Source of the DNA: Phaeobacter bryozoorum
GTDB lineage: Bacteria > Pseudomonadota > Alphaproteobacteria > Rhodobacterales > Rhodobacteraceae
DNA length: 64,000 nucleotides
Strand: one strand, 5' to 3'
Assembly: GCF_041893525.1 (NCBI RefSeq)
Contig: NZ_CP169068.1
Shown: one piece after another, positions 17,241 through 25,536 of the stretch
How the letters are laid out: each line of letters begins with the position of its first letter
Position numbering within the stretch: position 1 is the first letter of the stretch
Translations under genes and position numbers: made by a program
The notes under the pieces: model-generated
Database searches by the model: none
The model's input: only the letters and a program-made list of their open reading frames with translations
Told to the model about the DNA's origin: nothing

Positions 17241-17792
17241 TCAGCGCAGGCAGATAATTTCGACGCGACGGTTCTGCGCCATATTCACGGCCGAGTCGTT
17301 CGGCACGCGCGGATCACGCTCGCCATAGCCCCGCGCCTCAAGGATGCGGGCGCCAACCGATTGGCCGACTTTTGCGACCGCATCGGCACGGCGCTGAGAC
17401 AGCCGCATGTTATATTCATCTGATGCGCGACTGTCGGTATGGCCCGTGATGATGAAGGATCGGGCATTCGCGGACTGGAAAAACTCGCGCAGGCGCTGTT
17501 GCCCGGCGGCGCTGATGTGATGCCTGTTGGTGGCAAAGAACTGATCGCTGGGCATCACGCCGCAGATATTGCCCCGACGGCAAACCGGTTTCCCGTCTCG
17601 CGTGACATGGGGTGTCATAAAGCCTTCGGCGCCATCGTCCATCACCCAATGCTCGCAACCGTCGGGATCAACCCAGATGGTTGGAATATAGCTTTGACCG
17701 ATCACACCGGCGTCCTGCGCCAGCAAAGCGCCCACATTCAAGCCGACAGTCGCGACAACGGTGGCCACGAGTCCGCAGAGTTGTTTCCTCAT
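17241..17792 (-). CDS. OmpA-family peptidoglycan-associated protein with WVDPxGCxHW domain
   Basis: A 183-residue exported protein starting MRKQLCGLVATVV (signal peptide, cleavage near LAQD); the frame is open 13 codons further upstream. Residues 40-71 carry the block IWVDPDGCEHWVMDDG...DGKPVC shared with the neighbouring lipoprotein. Residues 85-183 are an OmpA C-terminal domain: ITGHTDSRASDEYNMRLSQRRADAV and YGERDPRVPN...NRRVEI, the peptidoglycan-binding signature. There is no beta barrel, so it is a soluble periplasmic or envelope-tethering protein. Confidence 0.82.
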   Translation of the reverse strand: MRKQLCGLVATVVATVGLNVGALLAQDAGVIGQSYIPTIWVDPDGCEHWVMDDGAEGFMTPHVTRDGKPVCRRGNICGVMPSDQFFATNRHHISAAGQQRLREFFQSANARSFIITGHTDSRASDEYNMRLSQRRADAVAKVGQSVGARILEARGYGERDPRVPNDSAVNMAQNRRVEIICLR

Positions 17793-17997
17793 TGGTTTCA
17801 ACACACCCAATATCCCCCTTACACCAGTCATTCGCAGGCGTCATTCTTGCGGCCACGCAGGCTTTGTGCGGGCCGTTACCGTGATATTCGCAGGTATAGA
17901 ACGCAAATTGCAATCATTTGCTTAAGGAAATCAGAAGTTTCACGACGCCATGTCGCGCTGGGGGCGCTATCGGCTGCGCGACCGCCCCCGCCCATGA

Positions 17998-19320
17998 TCA
18001 ATCGATCAGAGCGCCCGCCAGCGAGTTGGCCCCAGAGGACAGGATCCGCACGCGGGCAAGATCACCGATGGCGCGATCACAATCCGCAACATGCACCGCA
18101 TGCAGGTAATCGGATTTGCCAACCATCTGGCCCGCGAAGCGGCCCGCCTTTTCAAACAGAACACCAACCTCGCGGCCAACCATGCTGTCCTGAACCTCGC
18201 GCTGTTGCTTGGTCAGCAGGGCCTGCAGGCGCTGAAGCCGGTCGTCAGCCGCAGCCGGGTCAACCTGGGGACGCTCGGCCGCCGGGGTGCCAGGCCGGGT
18301 GGAGTATTTGAAGGAATAGGCGGTGCCGTATTTCACCTCTTCCACCAGGTCCATGGTGGCCTGGAAATCCTCTTCGGTTTCTTCCGGGAAGCCAACAATG
18401 AAGTCGCCTGAGATCAGGATGTCTGGGCGCGCGGCGCGGATCCGCTCGATCAGGCGGATATACCTCTCGGCGGTATGTGCGCGGTTCATCCGCTTGAGGA
18501 TCTTGTCGGAACCCGCCTGTACCGGCAGGTGCAGATAGGGCATCAGCTTGGCACAGGTGCCATGCGCCTCGATCAGGTCGTCCTGCATGTCATTCGGGTG
18601 CGAGGTGGTGAAGCGGATGCGCTCCAGCCCGTCGACCTTGTCCAGCTCCCAGATCAGCTGCGCCAGGGTCAGGTCGCCGTTGGCGCCAGCACCGTGATAA
18701 GCGTTCACGTTCTGGCCGAGGAGCGTGATTTCGCGCACGCCACGCTCCACCAATTCCTGAGCCTCGCGCAGGATGCGGTCCGCCGGGCGCGACACTTCGG
18801 CGCCGCGGGTGTAGGGCACCACGCAGAAGGCGCAGAACTTGTCGCAGCCCTCCTGCACGGTCAGAAACGCCGTCGGGCCGCGCTTGGCTTTGGGGCGGTT
18901 CTTCAGCTTCTCGAATTTGTCTTCCTCGGGGAAATCGGTGTCCAGCACCTTCTCCCCCTTGCGGGCCTTCGCTTCCATCTCCGGCAGCCGGTGATAACTC
19001 TGCGGGCCGACCACCAGATCGACCAGCGGCTGACGGCGCATGATCTCCTCGCCCTCGGCCTGGGCGACGCAGCCCGCGACGCCAATCTTCAGGTCCGGCT
19101 TCTGCGCTTTCAGCCCCTTGAAGCGCCCCAGTTCGGAATAGACCTTCTCCGCCGCCTTTTCCCGGATGTGGCAGGTGTTCAGCAGGATCATGTCGGCGTC
19201 ATCCGGCGATTTGGTTTCAACGTAACCTTCGCCGCCCAGCGCCTCGGCCATGCGTTCACTGTCATAGACATTCATCTGACAGCCATAGGTCTTGATAAAC
19301 AGCTTCTTCGGGGCGCTCAT
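17998..19320 (-). CDS. miaB: tRNA-2-methylthio-N6-dimethylallyladenosine synthase
   Basis: Radical-SAM methylthiotransferase that modifies A37 of tRNAs reading UNN codons. The 440-residue protein starts MSAPKKLFIKTYGCQMN, giving the first cluster-binding Cys, followed by NTCHIREKA and VAGCVAQ; the radical SAM motif is CDKFCAFCVVPYTRG. A C-terminal TRAM domain is present. The frame stays open far upstream, but homology and the AAAAGG sequence place the ATG at 19320. Confidence 0.95.
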   Translation of the reverse strand: MSAPKKLFIKTYGCQMNVYDSERMAEALGGEGYVETKSPDDADMILLNTCHIREKAAEKVYSELGRFKGLKAQKPDLKIGVAGCVAQAEGEEIMRRQPLVDLVVGPQSYHRLPEMEAKARKGEKVLDTDFPEEDKFEKLKNRPKAKRGPTAFLTVQEGCDKFCAFCVVPYTRGAEVSRPADRILREAQELVERGVREITLLGQNVNAYHGAGANGDLTLAQLIWELDKVDGLERIRFTTSHPNDMQDDLIEAHGTCAKLMPYLHLPVQAGSDKILKRMNRAHTAERYIRLIERIRAARPDILISGDFIVGFPEETEEDFQATMDLVEEVKYGTAYSFKYSTRPGTPAAERPQVDPAAADDRLQRLQALLTKQQREVQDSMVGREVGVLFEKAGRFAGQMVGKSDYLHAVHVADCDRAIGDLARVRILSSGANSLAGALID

Positions 19321-19462
19321 GGGGACAACCTTTTCACCGGAGGGTCGCAACAGCGGCGTGGCATAGCCGGAAACGGCTCTGCTTGCAATGGCGCGCGGAT
19401 TACCCGACTTTAGCAGCAATCGCCAGACAGGGAAGTCGGCAGAGAACAGCAGGCAATCAGAT

Positions 19463-20332
19463 ATGATGCATTCATCACTCGAAGGGTTTCTTGGCGCCGG
19501 GGACAAGATCCTGACAACAGGGCCCGTCGCTCTGATCTTTGTCGAGGATAAGGTGGAGATTGCGACCACCCTGCGCCACCATCTTGATCTCGGCTTTACA
19601 ACCGTTGTGGCCTTTATGCCGGACGCTTTTGACATCCCCTACGATCTGGAGACGCGCATCCACCGTGTGCCCTTTGACTGTAGCGCGCGTGAAGCGGTGA
19701 TCGAGGCCATCAACAAGGTGATCGCGAGAGCCGCACCGGGTTGCTGGCTCTATTACTGCTACAATGCAGAGTACCTGTTCTACCCCTTCTGTGAGAGTCG
19801 CAATGTTGTCGAACTCTTGGGGTTTCATGGCGAAGAGCGGCGCGCGGCCATGCTGACCTATGTCGTTGATCTTTATGCCGCCGATCTGGACGCAGCACCA
19901 AACGGCGTATCGCTGGAAACCGCGCATCTGGATAAATCCGGCTACTATGCACAGGCTCGCATTGATCCACAGACCGGCCATCCGCTTGATCGCCAGCTGG
20001 ATTTCTACGGCGGCATACGCTGGCGCTATGAAGAACATATCCCCGCAGCAAGCCGAAAGATCGACCGGATTTCGCTGTTCCGTGCAAAACCGGAACTACG
20101 GCTGTTTGAGGACCACCGGTTCAACGAACCGGAGTACAACACCTACGCCTGCCCCTGGCACCACAATCTGACCGCCGCGATTTGCTCTTTTCGCACCGCA
20201 AAGGCGTTGAAACGCAACCCGGGATCCTCCTTTGAGATCGACAGTTTTCGATGGCACAACTCGGCCCCCTTTGACTGGCATTCTCGTCAGCTGCTTGATC
20301 TGGGCCTGATGGAGCCGGGACAGTGGTTCTAG
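19463..20332 (+). CDS. Glycosyltransferase-family-2-like protein, function unknown
   Basis: A 289-residue protein without signal or membrane segments. The N-terminus (VALIFVEDKVEIATTLRHHLDLGF) resembles the start of glycosyltransferase-2-type proteins that read ...HHLxLGFD; the C-terminal half is rich in aromatic residues and His (RQLDFYGGIRWR, FNEPEYNTYACPWHHN). No clear DXD motif is seen, so enzymatic assignment is weak. The start is taken at the ATG pair 19463/19466, though the frame opens at 19388. It converges on the oxygenase gene. Confidence 0.55.
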   Translation: MMHSSLEGFLGAGDKILTTGPVALIFVEDKVEIATTLRHHLDLGFTTVVAFMPDAFDIPYDLETRIHRVPFDCSAREAVIEAINKVIARAAPGCWLYYCYNAEYLFYPFCESRNVVELLGFHGEERRAAMLTYVVDLYAADLDAAPNGVSLETAHLDKSGYYAQARIDPQTGHPLDRQLDFYGGIRWRYEEHIPAASRKIDRISLFRAKPELRLFEDHRFNEPEYNTYACPWHHNLTAAICSFRTAKALKRNPGSSFEIDSFRWHNSAPFDWHSRQLLDLGLMEPGQWF

Positions 20333-20368
20333 GCTCCGAGCGCCAATGCAGCGCGACCCTGTCATAGC

Positions 20369-21166
20369 TTAGCGCTGCAATAGAACGGGAAACCAATCCT
20401 CGCGGAGGGTCTGACCCGACACCATGTCATGACCCGGATAGGGCGGCGAGGTTGGGCCGGGGCGTTCAATATAGCGTGCGTCCTCCCCGACCAGACGCAA
20501 CGAAAAGGCGCGGCGACGGGTTTCGCTGGTATTGGCGCGGGCGCCGTGCAGCGTCCGGTAATTAAAGGCGACGGCGTCACCTGGCTGCATCTCCCACTCC
20601 AGGATTGTCATCCCTTCGGCATCGGGATCCGGCACCGGCATGTACTGCCCCTCATCGGCAAAGAAGCCCTCCTCGGAGACCCAGCGCGTTGGCAACACCT
20701 CCTTCTCCCAGCGGTGCGAGCCTGCAACGCATCGCAGCGAGGCGTTCGTGACAGGATCGAGCGGCGACCAGAAGCTGATGGTCTGCTGTCCTTCGACGAA
20801 ATAATAAGGCCCATCCTGATGCCAGGGCGTCGCCATGGAGGTGCCCGGCTCTTTCACCAGCACGTGGTCGTGGAACATCTGCACCCGTTTGGACTGCATC
20901 AGATCTGCGGCCACCTCCGCCACGGGCGATTGTTCGATTGCCTGCTGAAACTGAGGGATCCGGGTCCAATTGCAATAGTCATCAAAGAACCGCCCGGTCT
21001 GCCCGGGTTTTTCATTGTTGGAAGCATAGGGGCCGGGCTGCGCCATATTCGCCTCGACGCCGTCGCGCAGAATATCGACCTGATCGACGAAGAGACCGCG
21101 GATCAACACAACGCCATCGCGTTGGAAATCGTCAATATGGTCTCGGGTGATGAGGGGATGGGGCAT
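20369..21166 (-). CDS. Phytanoyl-CoA dioxygenase family Fe(II)/2-oxoglutarate oxygenase
   Basis: A 265-residue non-haem iron oxygenase. The iron-binding facial triad is visible as WHQDGPYY (HxD) and YRTLHGARANTS with the distal His, and RRAFSLRLV with the Arg that binds 2-oxoglutarate. The family hydroxylates lipids, amino acids or small metabolites; the substrate here is unknown. It diverges from a LysR regulator at a 125-base spacer, so LysR control is likely. Confidence 0.85.
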   Translation of the reverse strand: MPHPLITRDHIDDFQRDGVVLIRGLFVDQVDILRDGVEANMAQPGPYASNNEKPGQTGRFFDDYCNWTRIPQFQQAIEQSPVAEVAADLMQSKRVQMFHDHVLVKEPGTSMATPWHQDGPYYFVEGQQTISFWSPLDPVTNASLRCVAGSHRWEKEVLPTRWVSEEGFFADEGQYMPVPDPDAEGMTILEWEMQPGDAVAFNYRTLHGARANTSETRRRAFSLRLVGEDARYIERPGPTSPPYPGHDMVSGQTLREDWFPVLLQR

Positions 21167-21261
21167 CGATCAATCCTTGGTATCGGGAGTACGGGTGACA
21201 GCATCTGGTTGCAGTCACCCGTTTCGGGCCGATGTTGCACCCGGCGGGGCGGCGTGCTCAA

Positions 21262-21276
21262 ATAATATCTTAGTAT
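21262..21276. promoter_or_regulatory. Possible LysR-type operator
   Basis: An AT-rich imperfect dyad, ATAATATCTTAGTAT, with the T-N11-A pattern of LysR boxes lies 16 bases ahead of the lysR start, in the spacer shared with the divergent dioxygenase. Ten of fifteen positions are symmetric. Confidence 0.35.
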
Positions 21277-21291
21277 GCAGAAAATAAACTG

Positions 21292-22191
21292 ATGTTATAC
21301 CTAACTCTACGCCACTACGAATATGTCTGCGCGATCGCTCAGCACGGCAGCCTGTCGGCGGCGGCTGCCGCTGTGCATGTCAGCCAGCCCGCGTTGTCCA
21401 CAGCGCTTGCCCGGATCGAGGCGCAGCTGGGGGAGCCCCTGTTCCTGAGGCGTCGCGGGGCCGGCATGATCCTAACTCCACAAGGCCGCAGTTTCGCAGA
21501 CCGTGCGCAAGCGCTCCTAGATCAGGCCGCGCGGCTGGAACGTCGGGGCACAGATCAAACCGACGGCCAGCAGCTGACCCTGGGATGTTTTACCGATCTG
21601 GCTCCCTTTCTGTTGGCCCCAGCGCTGCAGCGCCTTCGGATCGGCTTGCCCGGTGTGGCCATCCGCTACAGGACGGATCACTTTGAACCGCTGCTGGCCT
21701 CGATGACCGCCGGGAATATCGACTTGGCGATCAGCTATGACCTGGGCGTGGATGCAAGCTTCGTCCGGCAGGAGGTGTTGCGGCGCGGCCCCGTAGCGCT
21801 GATGCCCAATGGTCACCCACTTGCAGATCGTGACCGCCTGTCCTTGGCCGATCTGGCCGAACAGCCCCTGATTCTGTCCGAAGAAGGATTGTCCGTGCGC
21901 CACATGCTTGGCCTGTTCAAATCCATTGGCGCGCTGCCCCGAATTGCCCACCGGGCGGCATCGGTCGAGCTGCTGCGCAGCCTGGCCGCCCATGGCGAAG
22001 GGATCGGCATCACCTACAGCAGGCCCCCCGATTTACGCTCCTACGATGGCAAGCCACTGGTCGCGATACCCATCAGCGACACATCGGCAGAGGAGCCCTT
22101 GGTCCTGATCAGCCACAGCCCGCCGTCAAAAGGCAGCGTGATAGAGACCGCGCAGCAGATTCTGGCGAAAACGGTTACGGAAATACTCTAG
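21292..22191 (+). CDS. LysR family transcriptional regulator
   Basis: A 299-residue regulator with an N-terminal winged helix-turn-helix (residues 4-62, LSAAAAAVHVSQPALSTALARIEAQLG) and a periplasmic-binding-fold effector domain (about 90-295) containing LTLGCFTDLAP and GEGIGITYSRP. It resembles the OxyR/CbbR-like branch in its first residues. It is transcribed away from the Fe(II) oxygenase gene and probably regulates it; effector unknown. Confidence 0.9.
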   Translation: MLYLTLRHYEYVCAIAQHGSLSAAAAAVHVSQPALSTALARIEAQLGEPLFLRRRGAGMILTPQGRSFADRAQALLDQAARLERRGTDQTDGQQLTLGCFTDLAPFLLAPALQRLRIGLPGVAIRYRTDHFEPLLASMTAGNIDLAISYDLGVDASFVRQEVLRRGPVALMPNGHPLADRDRLSLADLAEQPLILSEEGLSVRHMLGLFKSIGALPRIAHRAASVELLRSLAAHGEGIGITYSRPPDLRSYDGKPLVAIPISDTSAEEPLVLISHSPPSKGSVIETAQQILAKTVTEIL

Positions 22192-22226
22192 CACGCACAT
22201 GAGCGCAGCGCCCGGCGTTCCAACGA

Positions 22227-22643
22227 TCAGACCTTGCGCAGTCGGATCACAACGTCGACGGACGCGATTTCAACGCCCTGCGGCGCCGCGGGCAGGCTCT
22301 TGATCACCAGCTGATCGGATGGCGCATCCGACAGACGCCCCTCGTCTTCCCAGTAAAAATGGGGGTGGTCGTGCGTATTGGTGTCAAAATAGCTTTTGGA
22401 CCCATCGACTGTGATTTCCTGCAAGACGCCAGCATCGCAAAAGGCGCGCAACGTGTTGTAGACCGTCGCAAGTGAAACAGCTGCACCCTTGTCCTTTGCC
22501 GCGTCAAACAGGCTCTCGGCGGTCACATGGCGATGCTTGCCGTCGCCCACCAACAACTCTGCCAGCGCCACCCGCTGACGGGTCGGGCGCAATCCGGCTG
22601 TTTCCAGCCAGTTGGTAGCGATATCTGCTGGTGTTGGCGTCAT
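22227..22643 (-). CDS. irr: Fur-family iron response regulator Irr
   Basis: A 138-residue Fur-family protein: winged helix (LRPTRQRVALAELL ... SLATVYNTLRAF) and a dimerisation domain with the His-rich NTHDHPHFYWEDEG where Irr binds haem, and the C-terminal SVDVVIRL. The alphaproteobacterial Irr assignment rests on this and on its position divergent from fabA-fabB-fabI, a conserved rhodobacterial arrangement. No N-terminal haem regulatory Cys-Pro motif is present. The start at 22643 has an AGGA eight bases upstream; an earlier in-frame ATG exists at 22700. Confidence 0.88.
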   Translation of the reverse strand: MTPTPADIATNWLETAGLRPTRQRVALAELLVGDGKHRHVTAESLFDAAKDKGAAVSLATVYNTLRAFCDAGVLQEITVDGSKSYFDTNTHDHPHFYWEDEGRLSDAPSDQLVIKSLPAAPQGVEIASVDVVIRLRKV

Positions 22644-22877
22644 GTAGCGGTCCTGCATAGCGTTGCTGGCCGCATTTATAGGCCGAAAGGGTCCTTGCAT
22701 TCAATTCAATTTGCGTAGCTCCGATCTGTATCTGTAGACTGTCACAGTTGAAAAACCTGAAGGCCACAGGCTGAATGCTGGTGTGCCCTCGGCACCCGGA
22801 ACCCTTGCAGGAGAGTCGAAACGGGTGCTACAGGGAGCCAGATACACGATCATAACATAGGCAGGAGAAGCGCCAGC

Positions 22878-23387
22878 ATGGCCGATTACCCCAGCAGCTT
22901 TGACAAAGACGATTTGCTGAAATGCGCCAGAGGCGAGCTGTTCGGCCCTGGCAACGCACAGCTGCCCGCCCCTCCCATGTTGATGATGGATCGCATCACC
23001 GATGTGTCGGCCGATGGCGGCGCCCACGGCAAGGGTCACATTACGGCCGAGTTCGATATCACGCCTGACCTGTGGTTCTTTGACTGTCATTTCCCCGGCA
23101 ACCCGATCATGCCCGGATGTCTGGGTCTTGACGGCCTCTGGCAGCTCACTGGCTTCAACCTGGGCTGGCGTGGCTGGCAGGGTCGCGGCTATGCGCTGGG
23201 TGTAGGCGAGGTGAAACTGACTGGGATGGTGCGCCCCGACCGCAAGATGCTGACCTATAAGATCGATTTCACCAAAGCGATCCAGACCCGTCGCCTGACC
23301 ATGGGGGTTGCCGACGGCATCGTGGAAGCCGATGGTGAAGTTATCTACCAGGTCAAGGACATGAAGGTGGCCCTCTCCGAGAGCTGA
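22878..23387 (+). CDS. fabA: 3-hydroxydecanoyl-ACP dehydratase/isomerase
   Basis: Dehydrates 3-hydroxyacyl-ACP and isomerises the C10 intermediate to begin unsaturated fatty acid synthesis. The 169-residue hot-dog-fold protein has catalytic His71 in CHFPGNPIMPG and Asp85 in LDGLWQL. The gene has an AGGAGAAG ribosome-binding site and starts the fabA-fabB-fabI operon, with gaps of 46 and 6 bases. Confidence 0.96.
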   Translation: MADYPSSFDKDDLLKCARGELFGPGNAQLPAPPMLMMDRITDVSADGGAHGKGHITAEFDITPDLWFFDCHFPGNPIMPGCLGLDGLWQLTGFNLGWRGWQGRGYALGVGEVKLTGMVRPDRKMLTYKIDFTKAIQTRRLTMGVADGIVEADGEVIYQVKDMKVALSES

Positions 23388-23433
23388 TCCGCAGCTCTCC
23401 CCGCCCCTTGAACAAGAAATAGGAGTACGCATC

Positions 23434-24663
23434 ATGCGTCGCGTCGTCGTCACCGGTCTGGGCATCGTCTCGTCCATCGGGAACAATGCCGAAGAGGTTC
23501 TCGCCTCTCTCAAAGCAGGAAAATCTGGCATCGAGGCCAGCCCCGAAATGGTCGAGCATGGCTTTCGCAGCCAAATTGCGGGAACGCTCAAGCTGAATGT
23601 TGCTGACCATGTCGACAAGCGTACCCTGCGTTTTATGGGGGCTGGCGCGGCCTATGCCCATATAGCGATGAGCCAGGCAATTGCCGATGCCGGCCTCTCC
23701 GAAGATCAAGTGGTGAATGAGCGGACCGGTCTGGTGGCCGGTTCGGGCGGGCCGTCCACATCGGCCATGCTGGCAGCCCATCAGACCGTGCTGAAAACCG
23801 GAGCCACGAAGCGGATCGGGCCGTTTGCTGTTCCCAAGTGCATGTCTTCCACGATCTCGGCAAATCTGGCCACAGCCTTCAAAATCAAAGGTATCAACTA
23901 CTCGATCACCTCGGCCTGCTCGACCTCGCTGCACTGTATCGGCAATGCGGCTGAGCAGATCATGATGGGTAAGCAGGATGTGATGTTCGCCGGTGGTGGC
24001 GAGGAACTGGACTGGACCCTGTCGTGCCTGTTCGATGCGATGGGCGCGATGTCGTCCAAATACAACGACACGCCGGAGAAAGCCTCCCGCGCGTTTGATC
24101 AGGACCGTGACGGTTTCGTGATCTCTGGTGGCGGCGGTATCGTCGTGCTGGAGGATCTGGATCACGCCCTGGCGCGCGGTGCCAAGATCTACGCCGAAGT
24201 GACCGGCTTTGCCGCCACCTCCGATGGCCACGATATGGTCGCCCCCTCCGGCGAAGGCGGCGAGCGCGCTATGCGTCTGGCCCTGCAATCCCTGCCGGAC
24301 GGCCGCAAGGTGGACTATATCAACGCCCACGGCACCTCGACCCCGGTCGGCGACGTCGGCGAGATCGAAGCGGCCCGCCGGGTTTTCGGCGCGGGCAACG
24401 TGCCGCCGATTTCTTCGACCAAATCAATGACCGGTCATGCGCAGGGCGCGGCGGGCGCACTGGAGGCGATCTTCTGCCTTCTGATGCTGGACAATGACTT
24501 CATCACGCCGTCGATCAACGTCGACACGCTGGCCGAGGGCATCGAGCCGGGAGAGGTCGCAACCCAGCTGGTGGAAAACGCGGGCCTTGACAGCGTAATG
24601 ACCAACAGCTTCGGCTTTGGCGGCACCAATGGCTCAATGGTATTGAGCAAATACAAAGGATAA
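23434..24663 (+). CDS. fabB: Beta-ketoacyl-ACP synthase I
   Basis: Elongating condensing enzyme needed for unsaturated fatty acids, partner of FabA. The 409-residue thiolase-fold protein has the catalytic triad C162 (ITSACSTSLH), H299 (NAHGTSTPVGD) and H335 (SMTGHAQGAA), plus the conserved Lys330. A second operon gene, it starts with a GGAGTACGC-spaced ribosome-binding site. Confidence 0.96.
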   Translation: MRRVVVTGLGIVSSIGNNAEEVLASLKAGKSGIEASPEMVEHGFRSQIAGTLKLNVADHVDKRTLRFMGAGAAYAHIAMSQAIADAGLSEDQVVNERTGLVAGSGGPSTSAMLAAHQTVLKTGATKRIGPFAVPKCMSSTISANLATAFKIKGINYSITSACSTSLHCIGNAAEQIMMGKQDVMFAGGGEELDWTLSCLFDAMGAMSSKYNDTPEKASRAFDQDRDGFVISGGGGIVVLEDLDHALARGAKIYAEVTGFAATSDGHDMVAPSGEGGERAMRLALQSLPDGRKVDYINAHGTSTPVGDVGEIEAARRVFGAGNVPPISSTKSMTGHAQGAAGALEAIFCLLMLDNDFITPSINVDTLAEGIEPGEVATQLVENAGLDSVMTNSFGFGGTNGSMVLSKYKG

Positions 24664-24669
24664 CGGCGG

Positions 24670-25461
24670 ATGTCAGGAGTATTGACGGGCAAACGTGGCC
24701 TGATCATGGGGGTCGCAAACGACCGTTCGATCGCTTGGGGCATCGCTAAGGCCATGGCCGATGCGGGGGCCGAACTGGCATTCACCTATCAGGGTGAAGC
24801 CTTTGGTAAACGGTTGGAACCGCTGGCCCAGAGCGTTGGCAGCGACTTTATGGTCGATGTGGACGTCACCGATGATGCGTCGCTCGACACCGCGTTCGAG
24901 CAATTGGCGGCACGCTGGGACAGCGTCGACTTCGTGGTGCACGCCATCGCCTATTCGGACAAGACCGAGCTGACCGGACGCTTCCTCGACACCAGCCGCG
25001 AGAACTTCAAGAATTCGATGGATATCTCCGCCTATTCCTTTGTCGAGGTGGCGCGCCGCGCCTACCCGCTGATGAAGGCCAATGGCGGCACGTTGCTGAC
25101 CCTGACCTACCAGGGATCGAACCGAGTGGTGCCCAACTACAACGTGATGGGTGTCGCAAAGGCGGCATTGGAAAGCGCCACGCGTTACCTGGCCAATGAT
25201 CTCGGCCCCGAAGGCATCCGTGTGAACGCCATCTCCCCCGGCCCGATGAAAACCCTGGCAGGGGCCGCCATCGGTGGTGCCCGCAAGACGTTTAAACATA
25301 CGGCGCAGAACGCCCCATTGCGCGATAACGCCACGTTGGAAGCGGTTGGTGGTACAGCCGTCTATCTCGCCTCCGACGCAGGGGCCTGCACGACGGGCGA
25401 GATCATCCGCGTCGACGGTGGTTTTCATGTCCTTGGCATGCCGCAGCAGGACAATCTCTGA
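24670..25461 (+). CDS. fabI: Enoyl-ACP reductase (NADH)
   Basis: Last step of fatty acid elongation. The 263-residue SDR-type protein has GVANDRSIAWGIA for NAD binding and the catalytic pair Y157 and K164 (YNVMGVAK), with Y147 ahead of it. It lies 6 bases behind fabB and is followed by a terminator, closing the operon. Confidence 0.95.
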   Translation: MSGVLTGKRGLIMGVANDRSIAWGIAKAMADAGAELAFTYQGEAFGKRLEPLAQSVGSDFMVDVDVTDDASLDTAFEQLAARWDSVDFVVHAIAYSDKTELTGRFLDTSRENFKNSMDISAYSFVEVARRAYPLMKANGGTLLTLTYQGSNRVVPNYNVMGVAKAALESATRYLANDLGPEGIRVNAISPGPMKTLAGAAIGGARKTFKHTAQNAPLRDNATLEAVGGTAVYLASDAGACTTGEIIRVDGGFHVLGMPQQDNL

Positions 25462-25489
25462 CCTGCTGCCAATCCCTGTCACAAGAACC

Positions 25490-25516
25490 AAGGGCACCCA
25501 GCGGGTGCCCTTTCTT
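25490..25516 (+). terminator. Rho-independent terminator of fabA-fabB-fabI
   Basis: A perfect 8-bp stem (GGGCACCC with GGGTGCCC, three-base loop) flanked by AA and TTT, then TTTCTTGTT. It stands 29 bases after the fabI stop. Confidence 0.85.
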
Positions 25517-25536
25517 GTTGCTGTCTCCGCTTGAAA

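Noticed and set aside
20347..20379. Inverted repeat TGCAGCGC...GCGCTGCA between two convergent genes
   Set aside because: The loop is 17 bases long, it contains the stop codon of the oxygenase gene, and no T-run follows, so a terminator is not supported.
22701..23618. 305-codon open frame on the minus strand
   Set aside because: It is antisense to fabA and the start of fabB and shows no family resemblance.
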